DNA from: Phymatolithon calcareum | Taxonomy: Eukaryota; Rhodophyta; Florideophyceae; Hapalidiales | DNA: 64,000 bases | Direction: 5' to 3' | Assembly: GCA_977006965.1 (NCBI GenBank) | Contig: OZ345352.1 | Coordinates: 620,001-684,000 of the forward strand | In this document: in pieces, positions 9,772 to 21,528 of the stretch | How positions within the stretch are numbered: position 1 is the stretch's first letter | How the letters are laid out: each line of letters starts with the position of its first letter | The notes under the pieces: generated by a model | The model's input: the letters and a program-made list of their open reading frames with translations, nothing else | What the model was told of the DNA's origin: nothing | Databases searched by the model: none | Made by a program: the position numbers and the translations under genes

Positions 9772-11430
9772 AATGGCAAAGAAAGAACTAACCAGCTGCA
9801 ATCTCCCTCCATTTTCCCATCGTTGCCAATTCTATTTTCTGCTGATTTTTGAGAACGACAGAGAAACAGACATAGTTTAAAACATTGCGCAAATGGCCGC
9901 GAGATCCGTTTGACACACTGCCTAAATGAGAGTAATTTGTTACCACCTCACAAATGCTCCCGCGTTGCAATGTGAGGTTAACGTCCGCATGAGCAGGAAT
10001 CCTAGATTTGTCCTCACCACTGCGCACACTTTGGAAACCTAAAGAATAAAGGAGCGATATTGCTGTACGCTTTCAATGCAAGCGTCTTTCATCGCCCGAC
10101 TGCAAAAGCGCTGTGCTTGTGCACGAGCGTAAAAGGGTTGCTCTATATTAGTGTTCTATTTGGAGTGATGCAAGATACAGTAGGCAAAAGTTAAAGATCT
10201 CTAATATACAAGAATTTGCAAAAATTAGCACATGAATGCTTGCCGACGTCTCCACCAATTCTTCAAATAGCAGCAGAATCTATCAAATTGATTTTTCACG
10301 TCGTGGTGTGCCATACGGTTCTTTCTTTCTTTCTTTCTTTACTGCGGGATTTCTCGAAGCTGATGGAACAACTCCGCATCCTTACGGCTCTAGTAGACCT
10401 TAACAGATACGAGTGGTACTTGATGTCACAACAGCTGTCCAAGCTGCACAAGGTGCAGACCATGGTCCAGCTTAACATCCATATCGCTACGCAGCCAATC
10501 TTCATTCGCCGTCCTTCAAAGGGATGCCCGGGTTGGAAACCATTTAGGACGTTCACGGTAGCTAATCATCTCTCTGCCTTCTTTCATTTCCTTCTGTCTT
10601 CTCTCCCAGCTTCCTTGAGCGTTGCGGCACACCACACAGGGCGGAATCCATGTACTACCATAGTACCAGAAGGCGATAGTCTTCTCCCCTGGGGAGGCCG
10701 GAGCACAGCTCTTGTCATTTCAAAAAACCCTGCAATGTAGCGGGGAAAAATTCCTGACTGAACTCTTGGCTCCTTCCTGTGACGCACAGGTGCACGGGTA
10801 GCCGGACCGGTTATCATAACCGGTCTGTATCAAATCCGCTTAAATTCGCAAGATTTCTTGGAAATCCAGCGACGGCGGGGTTGGGTCTGGCATTTCGAGC
10901 GTGGCAAGTTCTCGATTTGCCGAGTCCCAGGCGAGCGCGTTCGCGATAGCGCCAGCCATTTCCGACGGAATTACCGTCAGAAGAATCGCGTTGCGCAGCA
11001 TTACTGCTGCGGCCACTTGCGCCGGCGCGGGCACGGGCGCCCGCGCCGGAATCTTGTCCTTTGTCGCTTGTGGTCCGTTCGGTCCGGTCAGGTCCTCTCC
11101 CTTGTATATTTGCCATACGGTTCAAGAGTGACGGCAAGAAACATGATGTCCTCTGCCTCCCGATGCGAAGAGGAATATGACCCGCTTGCCCTCTGTCGCA
11201 CATGTCTCATAAAACAGCGAGGGTAATCTATCTTGTTTCCCACAGCGATGTGCGTGCGCTGATTTTTTATCTTTGCCACTTATTCCACCTACTGTTCTTC
11301 GATGACTTGTGCTCCAGTGCAAGAAAAACCAATAATTCCACTGCCTTCATTTTGTGGCAACTGTCGCTTAAATGCTTCCGTGCAACTTCGATCGCCTAAT
11401 TAACCCAAGGGACGATGAATCCATCCGTGT
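9772..11430. other. Mostly non-coding stretch
   Basis: I see no convincing gene. It holds a (TTTC)n microsatellite at about 10320-10340 and a palindrome at 10805-10825 (GACCGGTTAT, C, ATAACCGGTC). A minus-strand frame from about 11110 to 10840 reads as plausible protein (see the separate entry). Confidence 0.4.
10840..11115 (-). CDS. Possible exon or gene fragment, unknown
   Basis: A minus-strand frame is open for about 90 codons, reading VWQIYKGEDLTGPNGPQA, then an Ala/Pro-rich part, then LLTVIPSEMAGAIANALAWD and a C-terminus ending DFQEILRI. Its composition is protein-like, with strong G/C at third positions. The first in-frame Met is internal, so if real it would be a downstream exon or a relic. 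I do not recognise it, and neighbouring frames are also open because the segment is GC-rich. Confidence 0.25.
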   Translation of the reverse strand, partial: WQIYKGEDLTGPNGPQATKDKIPARAPVPAPAQVAAAVMLRNAILLTVIPSEMAGAIANALAWDSANRELATLEMPDPTPPSLDFQEILRI

Positions 11431-11439
11431 AGCCGCCTT

Positions 11440-11730
11440 ACACGGGGGGTACAGTGGATTATTTCCCCCCTCGAGGCCCGCTTAAGGACCAGAGGTAGGT
11501 TTTGGTACCCTACCATACTGGGTCGCAACTCCTAGCCGCATATCACTCTAGAAACAAGTCTGGAAATTGCAAAGTTGCCCCAAGCGTCAGCTGATGGGTC
11601 GGTAACTTTTAAATAAAAATTTCTATTTCTTCTTCTTCTGCCACTGTTGCAGAAGATCCATGAATTTTTCTTTGCAAGTTACCGACACATCTGCAGATGC
11701 TTGGCGTCACTTCGCAAAGTTACTGTACTG
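11440..11730 (+). repeat. Hairpin-tail element, subfamily 2, with inverted partner
   Basis: The upstream part (GGACCAGAGGTAGGTTTTGG, then a TACCCTACCATACTGGGTCGC block) recurs at 24.24 and 47.83 kb. The tail hairpin (11573 onward) and the TTTTAAATAAAAAT plus CTT run follow. A diverged inverted copy of the tail lies at about 11655-11730, so the pair could fold together. Confidence 0.6.
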
Positions 11731-11739
11731 TAGCAGATG

Positions 11740-13200
11740 GGAGAAACGCGAAGGACGTCCCTCTCGAGGGTGCCACTGGCGAAACTTCTGCGGATATAAT
11801 TTGTGAAAGTTTTAAATTTCTGTCAAAATCAAAAACTATTGAGCGTCACAACCAATAAATAAGCTTAAAGCCAATTATTTTATTCTTCAGACCAAGGCTT
11901 TTGAAAAATTCAATTTTGACTGAGATTCATGGTCAAGGTTCGACACCTCACAGGAGTAGAAATTTACATTCAGTGTCGAAGGTTACAGAGCCAATTCGTT
12001 GATTTACCACTCTCGGCAACGATCACCTTGTGCTCCTCATCTTTTTCTTTCGTTAGCCCCACCGGAAAATCCTCCGCATCAATGCTACATGACGATCTTG
12101 CCAAGCGATTCTCAGAGCGACTTGCGAATGAAAAGTGGGCCTTGCCTCTTCACACATCCTCTGCAAAAGGTCGCACCTTGAACGAACGAAAGCGAGCTAA
12201 TCCCTGCCACCCGGGCCGGCCTTCTTTGTCCACAGTTGTGGTGTCAATCGCAGTTTCCAACATCTGACGCCATCTTGTCAATGCGCGGACGGCCGGACGC
12301 AAACAGGTACTGAACATGCCACGCGTGATGGTGACACTGCGGAGGATGGCGAATTCAGATGGACGATGTTAGTGCGCCTCAGTTTCAAGTGCGTCTACAC
12401 AGACACGTTCTCTCCTGCGACGGAGTTCAAAACACCTCTCTACTTCGCTTGTCCACCATTACGGTTCACAGGCGGTGGTTCGCCGTTGCTGCCCGTGCTG
12501 CTTAAGTGCCGGCATCTTGTCACGATGCCCTCGCCGTGCACTGCACGTCGATACGCGGTAGGAACTACTGCGCTTTCTCTCGCGTCCGGCAATTCTCGAC
12601 GATGTCCGATGTGCTCATCGCGCCCAAGGGGAGCAGATGTGGTGTTTCCACTAATGCATAAGCCGCGGGCCGCGGAATTGTGCTCCGTTTAGGTCACTTG
12701 GAGTGCACTGTGCATGATGAATGTGTGTTTGCGTATTAGCCATGAGTGACACATCGTCGAAAAGCATGCAGGATGTACCCGGCGGAATTCGAAATAAACG
12801 GTCCCGACGTCAGCGTTTCGGGGCTCTGATGCCTTGACTGATTGACGTTGAAGAGAAGGGGAGTTATCAGATCCATGAAACATCGCGACGAGTGCGTATG
12901 GCGTTCGGTTTCTGTGCTGCGGTTTGACGAGCGTCTGCGTGCACGACTGGGAAGCGGTCCTTGAAGCGTGCGGAATTTCGAAGGGACGCACGAGGTACGA
13001 TTTGAGGGAACGTCAGGCGTCGTTCACACTTGCGTTGTTGCAATCATCATGTCCGGCGAGCGTGAACGCAGGTGCTTTGCAGGGCGCTGACTTCTCGACT
13101 GGTAGCGAGCGTCAACGCTAATGAATCCGGATGGGGACCGGACATGTGTTGATGGAATGAGCGGAAAGCGATGGAGTACATTTCACGGAAATGTGTGTTA
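11740..13200. other. No supported gene
   Basis: Frames such as 11929-12267 (plus), 12366-12692 (plus) and 12689-12991 (minus) carry no domain I recognise and no repeats. The region may hold the 3' flank of the leftward membrane-protein gene. Confidence 0.4.
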
Positions 13201-13212
13201 ATTTTCGGGATA

Positions 13213-14667
13213 TCAAGGATATGCTGAAATCTTTGTGACAACACCATGTCTTGGTTTGGTGCTTCGGGTTCCGTTTGAAAACTCGACTCCGCCTTGCACC
13301 TCATGTACGAAGAAGATACCGCTGTCGGTGAAAACGAGTTTACCCGGTGGTATATTTCGTAATGATGCGTTTGCAGGTGCCGATGCCAATACCTTGTAAA
13401 TGACGAAAATGTACTCGAAGAATTTGTTTGGTTTCCACCGGGAGTACAATTTGCGCGCACCAATCGCGGTGACCATGAGAAATAGCCATGGAATCAACCC
13501 CAATAATGGGCCGGTCACAATGAACGCAACGACATTGGACACTTCCTTGATCGTTGCACCGTCAGAATAGAAAATGGCATCTGAATAAAGACCCGAAGTC
13601 TTGTTTGTTTTTTGTAACCCTACCAGATCGTTCAGTATAAGTCCCATTGTTGCTTCGGATTGGTTCTGATACCGTGCCGGTAGCGCAGTCATGTTGATAA
13701 ACATGACCATCCGAATCACGTCGACATCTCCCTCTTCCCACTTCAGCGTATCACCGTATGCAGTTCGATAAGCACCGGACAAGAGCGTGTGCATTTGTGC
13801 GTCTACGGCATGTCTCCAGTTACCAACTTCCGAGGGGGTGATTCTTCTGTTCTCAGAATATTCTGGGCCCCATTCAACGGCTGGTATGGGTCCTTCGACG
13901 ATGTTTGCAGTCGATTTCCAGTATGCATACGTCTCGGCACCATGATACGTCTTGCCCACATCAGAGATGACTGCTTTCTGTCCCGTCAAGTCGAAGTCAA
14001 AGACAAACGTTGAAAAATTCGCCGGAGGCTTTCCTGCAGCGGTGATTTCTCCTATGTTGGAAATCTGAACAGGGCGAAGTTTCACCGTACACTGCACAAT
14101 CTGCGTGATGCGATTAATGGCAGGGTCATCCTTGAAAAGCTCGTAGCAGTCGAGTTCTCGGTCGTTCGGCCATGATACAGGTGTTCCAAAGTCATTCCCA
14201 TGGACTGTGAGAGCATATCGTCCACCGTAAAGCTTGGATTTCTGATGCACGGTTAGAGCAAGACACAGAAAGAGGATTTCGACGAGGAGAATCAATGCGC
14301 GGAGAACATTAACCCGGACAAGAACGCGGAGACGAATCGGGGGACGACCATTCCCGTACTTACAGCATGGTTGTCGCAGAGGCGTACTTGGTCTTGCGGC
14401 ACAACGGCAGTGTGGAGGATGGTAGACACCTTTGCCGTCAATTGGATCATTGCGATGTATGGAGAGCATTCCTCTCAAGGACCCTTGCGACCGCAAAATG
14501 ATGTAGCCTGCCATTGTTTCCGATGACAGGTGGCCGTCCGCTCGGAATATCATGCTCTCAAGTATGTCATGGATTGCAAAGATTGAGATCAATGCGAATG
14601 TGGCGATGAAAATTGCATTCAAGTTGTCAATCGGGATTGCAATTTGATTCAGCTTGTGCAGGTTCAT
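13213..14667 (-). CDS. Membrane protein, unknown family (intact paralogue)
   Basis: A 484-residue protein starting at ATG 14667. Hydrophobic segments lie at about residues 16-36 (AIFIATFALISIFAIHD), 118-140 (VNVLRALILLVEILFLCLAL) and around 395-415 (TGPLLGLIPWLFLMVTA), so it is probably an integral membrane protein with a large loop of about 250 residues between the last two. A Cys cluster (HCRCA...PCCK, about residues 87-102) lies between the first two. The loop contains several N-X-S/T sites, consistent with an extracytoplasmic face. I do not recognise the family. A paralogue sits at 18491-19904 on the other strand, with many identical blocks (GGRYALT-HGNDFGT, STFVFD, AYWKS, LNDLVGLQ). Decayed pieces occur near 36.25 and 58.8 kb. 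Function unknown. Confidence 0.8.
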   Translation of the reverse strand: MNLHKLNQIAIPIDNLNAIFIATFALISIFAIHDILESMIFRADGHLSSETMAGYIILRSQGSLRGMLSIHRNDPIDGKGVYHPPHCRCAARPSTPLRQPCCKYGNGRPPIRLRVLVRVNVLRALILLVEILFLCLALTVHQKSKLYGGRYALTVHGNDFGTPVSWPNDRELDCYELFKDDPAINRITQIVQCTVKLRPVQISNIGEITAAGKPPANFSTFVFDFDLTGQKAVISDVGKTYHGAETYAYWKSTANIVEGPIPAVEWGPEYSENRRITPSEVGNWRHAVDAQMHTLLSGAYRTAYGDTLKWEEGDVDVIRMVMFINMTALPARYQNQSEATMGLILNDLVGLQKTNKTSGLYSDAIFYSDGATIKEVSNVVAFIVTGPLLGLIPWLFLMVTAIGARKLYSRWKPNKFFEYIFVIYKVLASAPANASLRNIPPGKLVFTDSGIFFVHEVQGGVEFSNGTRSTKPRHGVVTKISAYP

Positions 14668-15646
14668 GTTGAGTCGTGCTGGCCGGTCGTCCGAGGGAGA
14701 CTACTGTAGGCAGGTCGGACGAACAGAGTGGGAAGCACAGTACGGGTGAAGTGGAGAGCACTTGAGAATAGAAACGAGAAACTCAACGGTAAGTAGAGGC
14801 GCGGTCGAGATGCGGGACGAAATGATGCGTACTGGCTGCAACGCGGAGGAAGGAAGAGGGCACTGAGTCCGTTAGGTTGCGCGACCGGGGGACCGATCAT
14901 GTTTCGTGGTGGAGAGCAAGCAGTGTAAATGGACTCGCGAGTGTTGGAAATACGTCCCAAAGTACAGTACAGTGCGAAGGCAACGGTGCGTCTGTCCTTG
15001 TTAGAGCTTGCACGGCAAACCCTACTGGGAAGCATAGCTTTTGTGGATTCCTGGAGTGGATTTTACGAAACGAGTCACACGTGTGAATGGCGTATCTCGA
15101 CAGAATTTGTTTCCGACCAAATCTCGGTACAGTACGAAGGGTACATTATCACAAAATGAGTCCGCGCACTCAATAGTACTGTACTGTATGGAAAGGGTAT
15201 CATGCAGCACTGATATATCATAGCGTGCGCTGAAAACCTTTTTCCCTATGAATATGCAGCATACTGTAGAGCGACTCACAAGGTTGATGAGATGAAACAA
15301 GGCAGGGCGAAGGTGATCTACCAAGCTATGGCAAGAATGTGAGGGAGATTCGTTTCACTTGCTTAGAAGAGTACAATAGAGTGTTTAGAAACGCCTCACT
15401 TAAAGTGAGTGATACGAACTCTAAAGTATTAGCATAGAAGACCCAGAGACAGGCATTATTCCGAGATTCGTGTAGAAAGTAACCAGAAAGTGCTGACGAT
15501 ACACAATTCAACAGTGCGTCAGCTTGGGTGAAAGCACACTCCAAGAATGGTGCCTGTAAAATCCCCATAAACACGCAATAATCCCGAAATTTGAAGATAA
15601 CGGCGACCTCGACGGGCAATGCCCGACCTTCCCTTTTGCACCGTTT

Positions 15647-16325
15647 GAAAGTATGCCGAACACCGCCGGGACCGAATGCGAGTTCTGTGCCGGCTGGGAC
15701 CACCAAAGATGAGGAGACGTCATCAAGCAGAAAGGTTTGCATTAAGCCTGGTAAGGCACAAAAAGCGCCTTGAAGAAACAGAAGAGTACGTTGGAAGAGA
15801 TGAGGACGTAAAGGAAGCAATGAAGGATATTGAATATCTCAAGATGTATGAAGACTTGCGACAAGCCCTTCAGAAAGCCCAGGAGGGATCTGTCACGAAG
15901 AAGACGAGGAGAGAAGAAACAATTAAGGTATGGGAAAAGGAAGAAGAAGGCAGGTCAATGAAGATTCCTATTGAAGGCAAGCTACCAGGGATCCTTTACA
16001 TAGGAGAAAGAACAACACGTTTAAGGTGCCTAAGGTTGACATTCAACCGAGCACCCCTTTGGAGGAAATCAGTGTTGGGTGCGTACTGTGGGATTACCGC
16101 GGTGGTCGAACTAGTCGCCTTACAACGTACTCTAGCGTCATCGAAGATGAGTACAGAAATTGAGTTTGAGTGCAAGAGACTTACAGGAGCTCTTGTTGGG
16201 AGAGAATTACGAATCAAGAACGTTTTGAGCAGCCAGATGACTATAGCGTAGAGATTATGCAAGAGCTGCCCCGTTACTCCAAGGTGAGGCTTTGGGAGCT
16301 CTCAAAAATAAAATCATCAAATATC
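15647..16325 (+). mobile_element. LINE-A, 5'-truncated insertion with 16-bp target duplication
   Basis: CCCTTTTGCACCGTTT at 15631-15646 is repeated at 16326-16341, so everything between is one insertion of 679 bp. Its 3' end is the family terminus ...AAATAAAATCATCAAATAT. This is the longest LINE-A copy in the window. Long variable target duplications, 5' truncation and a fixed 3' end are the signature of target-primed non-LTR retrotransposition. Confidence 0.88.
15676..16251 (+). pseudogene. LINE-A coding remnant
   Basis: The open frame of 191 codons starts inside the truncated insertion. Its first part (PPKMRRRHQAERFALSL, then KKRLEETEEYVGRDED, then DIEYLKMYEDL) resembles the frame at 47171-47584. 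The second part (KIPIEGKLPGILYIGERTT to ELRIKNVLSSQMTIA) recurs in every LINE-A fragment. An overlapping frame (WERITNQERFEQPDDY...) also looks protein-like, so I cannot say which frame was used in the live element. Confidence 0.5.
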
Positions 16326-16393
16326 CCCTTTTGCACCGTTTTCTCAAACTATTGAACATTGAGCAATCACAGTGATGACGATGATCGAATAAG

Positions 16394-16456
16394 TTATTCG
16401 GCGCGGCTCATCGTTGATCATGATGATGATGATCAACAATGAGCAGCGCCGAATAA
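16394..16456. repeat. Long hairpin, 27-bp arms
   Basis: TTATTCGGCGCGGCTCATCG (16394 onward) pairs with the reverse complement ending at 16456, with two mismatches and a short GATGAT loop. No known function. Confidence 0.85.
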
Positions 16457-16650
16457 ATTTCGGGATATTTGCTGGTATCGGGATTTTACAGCCTCCATGT
16501 GATGGGCACCGTCTCTACGAATATCTGACAATTATCCACTGGACATGAAATTTGGACCCATATTTCACCCCAGCGACTATCCGTAACTCTTATCTCCAGA
16601 TACGATCTGGAGATTAAGCGTTACGGAGAGTGAAGTTTCGCACTTTGCAT

Positions 16651-16719
16651 GAATCATTCGGTCAAGGGCTCCTTGCATTTCCATATGTAGATTGCAAGGA
16701 GCCCTTGACCAAATGATTC
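16651..16719. other. Pre-miRNA-like hairpin
   Basis: Arms 16651-16677 and 16693-16719 are reverse complements over 27 bp with one mismatch, separated by a 15-nt loop. The arm core is GGTCAAGGGCTCCTTGCA. Length, loop size and near-perfect pairing resemble a small-RNA precursor, but a simple inverted duplication looks the same. It lies inside a 164-codon minus-strand frame (16577-17071) that I do not consider a gene. Confidence 0.5.
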
Positions 16720-17099
16720 CAGTAGCACCTCCAACAGTGAGAAGTTCCATGCCTTTCGCTATTGCTGGAGATCCTAGATTCTGTATGCTGCATACTGCAC
16801 GTACAGCGTGGTATTTTATCATTTTTTTAAAAAAATGTTGCCATTCATGAGGTGTTTCCGGCTCACTGAATCTACAAAGTTTGCGTATGACGATCATCGC
16901 TTTGCGCGAACTCCAGTTGGTCGCACAGCACAACTGAGGGTGTGCAGTGTAATGTGGCCAGCAATGGACTGCAGAACAAGGCATAACAGTGGCAACAAGG
17001 AAAAAATATTGCAATGCAGTATGTTGCCAACGGATTCTGCAGACGAGGTCGTCGTCAAATGCAACTATCATGGTTCATCGCGCACGTGACGCCAGTGGG

Positions 17100-17360
17100 A
17101 ACGGTACTCATATATAAAGGAAGCTCTGTTTCTGGCAGCACAGGCGTGCTCCCCTTCCTCGAGAGAACGATAATGTGCTCCAGGAAACCGAGAGTGGTGT
17201 CGAGCACGGTACCGACAAGAAAGACTTTAGCATGGATAGGCGGACATCTTTCTGTGCAGAGCCAAGTCGCGAATTGTAGATGCGCCTCGGACACGCTCCT
17301 TCGCAACTGAATGCACCACCGCTCTCCCGCGAGAAGCTAATGTATTAACTCAACTAAATA
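17100..17360. other. No supported gene
   Basis: An isolated TATATAAAGG at about 17110 could act as a TATA element for either strand, but no convincing coding frame follows. Confidence 0.3.
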
Positions 17361-17416
17361 ACTTGAAAATACCTCGGAATATTTTCCGAGATATTCTTCA
17401 AAATCGCTCAAACTAT

Positions 17417-17530
17417 TATTTAGACAGAATCCAGCCAAAACCTCTTGGCACTGAGGAAGTTTCCCCAAGCGTCAGCAGATGCATTGATAGCTTTTAAAAA
17501 ATCTACCTTTCTTCTTCTTCTTCTTCGTAC
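17417..17530 (+). repeat. Hairpin-tail module
   Basis: AGACAGAATCCAGCCAAAAC, the hairpin segment, then TTTTAAAAAATCTACC and a CTT run. An imperfect inverted repeat (17363-17379 with 17384-17401) lies just upstream. Confidence 0.65.
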
Positions 17531-18490
17531 TTGTACTTCAATGCCTAAACGCACACTGCAGAATCGCTTCGCAGTGCATCATGATAACGCTGCAGCGCAA
17601 CACTTATCCAGAGCGCCAAGCTCACAGTCATCCACATCATCATCTACCACGTAAGCAATTAATCCAACCGTCGGATGTCCGAGATGTTACGGGAGGTGAA
17701 CAAATATGAGCTTGCGTTGAGTCATTCATCGTACTTTTCCGTCGCCCACGAAATAAGTTTTCTTCGAATCAAGCTGTTACTTGTGCATGTCAGGCTCACA
17801 AGTATGCGGGCTACATTTACAGTTGTTTAGTTTGATCCCAAAATGGGTAACACCTTATACTACATGTGGACTTGAAATCACCGTTAGTCATTTTCTCTCA
17901 ATACTTTGTTCATGGGGCGGTTGGCAAGAATCCACCTTTCACAGCTTGGATCTACTTAAGCGGAAAGCTTCCGCCAACCTTCCAATAAACTCAGATTTCC
18001 ACAAGAGTTCAAGGTCCGCGCCTGAAAGGGACGCTCAAGTCTATAAATAGCATCGCTTCGAAAGGAGGTTTCGACTCGTAGCTTTAAACTCACGTGCCTG
18101 TACGATGCTGAACAAAACTCGGCACGTGTTGAAATCATCCCTCGTTCCTCTATCCAAAGAAAAAATTCTAGAATTTTTTAGGACGTTCCTCCCAGATAAC
18201 GTGTTGCACTGTCCTTGTTACCACCTGTACTGAACACTTCGTGATGCCAATAGTAACACACGACAACGAGCCGTGAACTTCGCACTGTATTGTGCATCTC
18301 CCAAGTATTGAGAAAATTTCGACAACAAGGACACCTGCTGCGTGATTATGAGGTTCTGTGAAATAGTGTTTTACATCACAAACTGCGAACTTAAACGCCC
18401 AAACGGAGCTGTCGTTCGAATTGACTCGCCTTTGTGCTCAACGCTCTCAGTGTTCTTCTGGATTCCAAGGGACAAATTCTCTTTCCCATC
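17531..18490. other. No supported gene; upstream of membrane-protein pseudogene
   Basis: Short frames only. It probably includes the promoter of the gene starting at 18491, but I see no clear element. Confidence 0.4.
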
Positions 18491-19904
18491 ATGTTGCAAA
18501 CGTTGAACTACTATGCCCTCCCATTTGAGAACTTGAATACTATTGCCATTGCCACCTGCGCTCTCATTACCATCTACGCAATCCATGACACTCTGGAACG
18601 CTTGATCATTTCTGGAAATGGTGAGCTCTCTTCACAAACCATCGCAGGATTCGTACTACTACGTTCGCAGGCGTCACTCTCTTCCATGCTTTCCATTTTC
18701 CGTCTTGATCCTATTGATGCTCGCGGCACGTACCACGGCCCGAACTGCCGCTGTGCCGCTGGACGAGACACACCTGCGGGCGAACCATGCTGCGTATTTG
18801 TAAGCGACCGTTCTCCAGTGCTGGTCCACATACTTTTCAAGACTAGCGTACTTCGTGCATTGATTCTTTTCTTCGAAGTCCTCTTTCTGTGTCTGGCACT
18901 TACAGTTGATCAGAAAACGTTCTTGCCGGGCGGACGATACGCGCTGACAATCCATGGGAACGATTTCGGAACACACGTAATGAAGGACCGGAAAATTAAT
19001 ATGGAACACGACTGTTACGATCTTTTCACTGAGACGCCCGGACGACCTGAGAACTTTAATCGCTACACGCAGGCCGTGAACTGTATTGTAAAGCTTCGAC
19101 CAGCTTCGATTCCTAAACAGAAACGATATTGTTGCTGCAGAAGTGCCACCAGTCGGGTTTTCTACCTTCGTATTCGACTTGGACATCACTCGTGATATTG
19201 CAGTTATCAATGATGTGAACAGAACGTTTTACGGGGCCGAAATGTATGCCTACTGGAAGTCAAAAGGGAGGATTGTGGAAGGCCCCATCCCTGTAGTGGG
19301 TTGGGGACAGGAGTATTCATCGAACAGGAATGTGAACATGACCTCCACTGAATTGATCAAGTGGAGAAATGCTATGCATCTGCAACTAAGTTCGCTCCTA
19401 GGGAAAGCATACCGAACTGCGTACGGGGCTAATCGTACATTGGATTCACAAGAAGATGACGTAGTCCGCATGGTGATGTACATCGACATGTCCGCTTTGC
19501 CGAGTCAATATGACAAGGGTAACGCGACCATGGTATTTCTCCTAAACGACCTGGTTGGATTACAAAGATCAAACAAGACTTCATCGGATATTGCTTACGC
19601 CGACGGTGCCTCGATCAAGTGGGAGTTTAATGTTGTCGAATACGTTATTACCGGTCCCATACTGGGCCTGGTACCTTGGATATTGCTGATGTTCACAACA
19701 GTGTTGTCTCGAGGGTTGTACTCAAGATTTCGTCCGAACAAGTTCTATGGGTTAATTTTTGCAATGTTTAAGACCTTTGTGTCTGCGCCTATGCATGCAC
19801 CATTTCGGAGCTTACCACCCGGCAGGCTTATTTTCAATGAGGATGGAATCTTGTTTGCACAAGATGCTACCGATGGCTCCCTTGACGAATCACCACCGAG
19901 ATGA
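18491..19904 (+). pseudogene. Membrane protein paralogue with a 1-nt frameshift
   Basis: Alignment to the gene at 13213-14667 sets the start at ATG 18491, where both proteins begin at the same point. The first frame runs to VKLRPASI, near 19111. The second frame resumes with LNRNDIVAAEVPP at 19113 and continues to the TGA at 19904. One extra base around 19112 explains the switch, and no GT...AG intron fits there. The same three hydrophobic segments, the Cys cluster and the long loop are present. The C-terminus is about 15 residues shorter than in the paralogue. It is either a young pseudogene or a sequencing error, because the rest of both frames is intact. Confidence 0.82.
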
Positions 19905-20620
19905 AATTTATCGTGATTGAACGCAAAAGGAACTGGGCTAATAGTTCCGTTTCTGGAGCCGACGGAGGGCTTCATTCAAAAAGTATCCTGATCCAGCATG
20001 ATGGCTATGCTGCACACAGCATATCAGCCCACACACGGCGCAGTGCTGTGAATTGGACTCTCTGTGTCATTGCCATTCTATGGTTTGCTTAGGGGCTTTC
20101 GGGCAATCTTCGATCAGCTTCGGCGCTGTAGCTTGCTCGTTCGGGAAATAATCTAAGGAAAGGAGAACTAGGTAAAGAACAGCTTTGTCGGCCTGGACTC
20201 AAGTAAATGCTCCACTTTGTTTTTAGTACATGAGTTTCTAGCCTCGCCAAAAATTTATTCCCCAGAGCAAAACTTCGTTCTCGATGCCCAGCCCATACGA
20301 CTCGGGATGTCGATGTGGTCGCCTACTCTGCCTCCTTGGGCGACTTTGCAAGGCTGACTTGGCACGTTGCAAGTATGATCTTTGATGTCTTGTAGTTGAA
20401 GCTTCGCGCCTCGGCCATCATCGATCTGGATATAATAGCCCAGCATCTCTGCACAAACTGGACTTTTGACGTGCTGATGACATTCTTAGCGAAGAGCAAG
20501 AATGCCTTCTATGCGGAGATGTGCTTCTGTGGCAGAACATTGGCTCTTTCAACGGACATGAATTGGGGAAGTGTAGTGCAGCTGTTTCTCAAGCTCCCGC
20601 GCATTTGAGAGCTGGAGCTC
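19905..20620. other. No supported gene
   Basis: Short frames without domains. Confidence 0.4.
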
Positions 20621-21235
20621 GGGTGCATTCGATTTACCAGGGACAGCAAAGCAGGGAGGGTTCCTGAGCTTACTGCTGCATCGTATGCAGCGAGGAAAAG
20701 GAACATTTGTGTAACGATATTCAGTTTCCAGTACTCACAGATTTGGGAAGATGGACTAATTTGATGTCTAATCCCTCGTCTATAGAACGCTTGCCATCAA
20801 GTGGTCATTTGTAATTTTGCCACCAATGAGCACCGTCACCCTCATCGAGCTCACCGGTCAATGTGGGAAAAATGATATCGAAGACGTGATACATGGCCTC
20901 TCAAAGGACAAACTCTCCAAAGAGGACAGCGCCTTGACTAAACGAGCACTCGGCGAGCGCTTGACCATGTTTCAGGCTGTCGCCAAGTGCGGACTGTTTG
21001 CAAATATGAAATCATTGCGTGCCACAGGACAGGTGAGTATTCCCCCCCCTCGAGGTCCCGAAGGAGACCAGAGGTGGGTTATTGTAGTCGACTGAAACGT
21101 GTTACATCAACAAAAAAGAAACTATTCTTTACACAAAATCCAGCCAAAACCTCTTGGCACTTGGAAAGTTGACCCAAGCGACAGCAGATGCGTTAGTAAC
21201 TTCTTTTTCAAAAGAAGTTACTAACAAAAAGTAAA
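20621..21235 (+). repeat. Hairpin-tail element, copy 2
   Basis: The sequence matches 1-605 at nearly every base. The copies differ by an 8-9 bp indel near 20692 and by scattered substitutions. The tail carries a perfect 16-bp stem (21192-21207 with 21210-21225). It ends in AAAAATAAAAATCTACC and a TTCC run. Confidence 0.75.
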
Positions 21236-21528
21236 AATAAAAATCTACCTTCCTTCCTCCTCTAAGTGCTTTCGTGGATTCGTCTTCGGAAGCCTTTCTA
21301 TTATTAAAACGACGATATTGCGTCTGCGGCGATCCTGGTGATTTCTATACAATATCGCCTTCTTCCAGAAACATATCGTCGCGGGGGACAAAGAAAACTC
21401 CACCAGTCAATTCTGATTTTTAAATGTATTCGCAATTCGAGAAGCCCATCTGACGGAGCTGTTCTATTCAATGGGAAGCCTACAGGAGACGTGAGATTCT
21501 CAACTAAATGCTTACTACTCATCCTCTT

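Noticed and set aside
10216-10740. A 174-codon plus-strand frame
   Set aside because: It begins with TTG, runs through a (TTTC)n microsatellite and contains no domain.
16577-17071. A 164-codon minus-strand frame with an ATG and a TATA-like sequence upstream
   Set aside because: It reads straight through both arms of the hairpin at 16651-16719, and no part resembles a known protein.
19100-19145. An intron in place of the frameshift in the second membrane-protein gene
   Set aside because: The two frames overlap and adjoin with no GT...AG pair that removes a sensible length while keeping the aligned residues.
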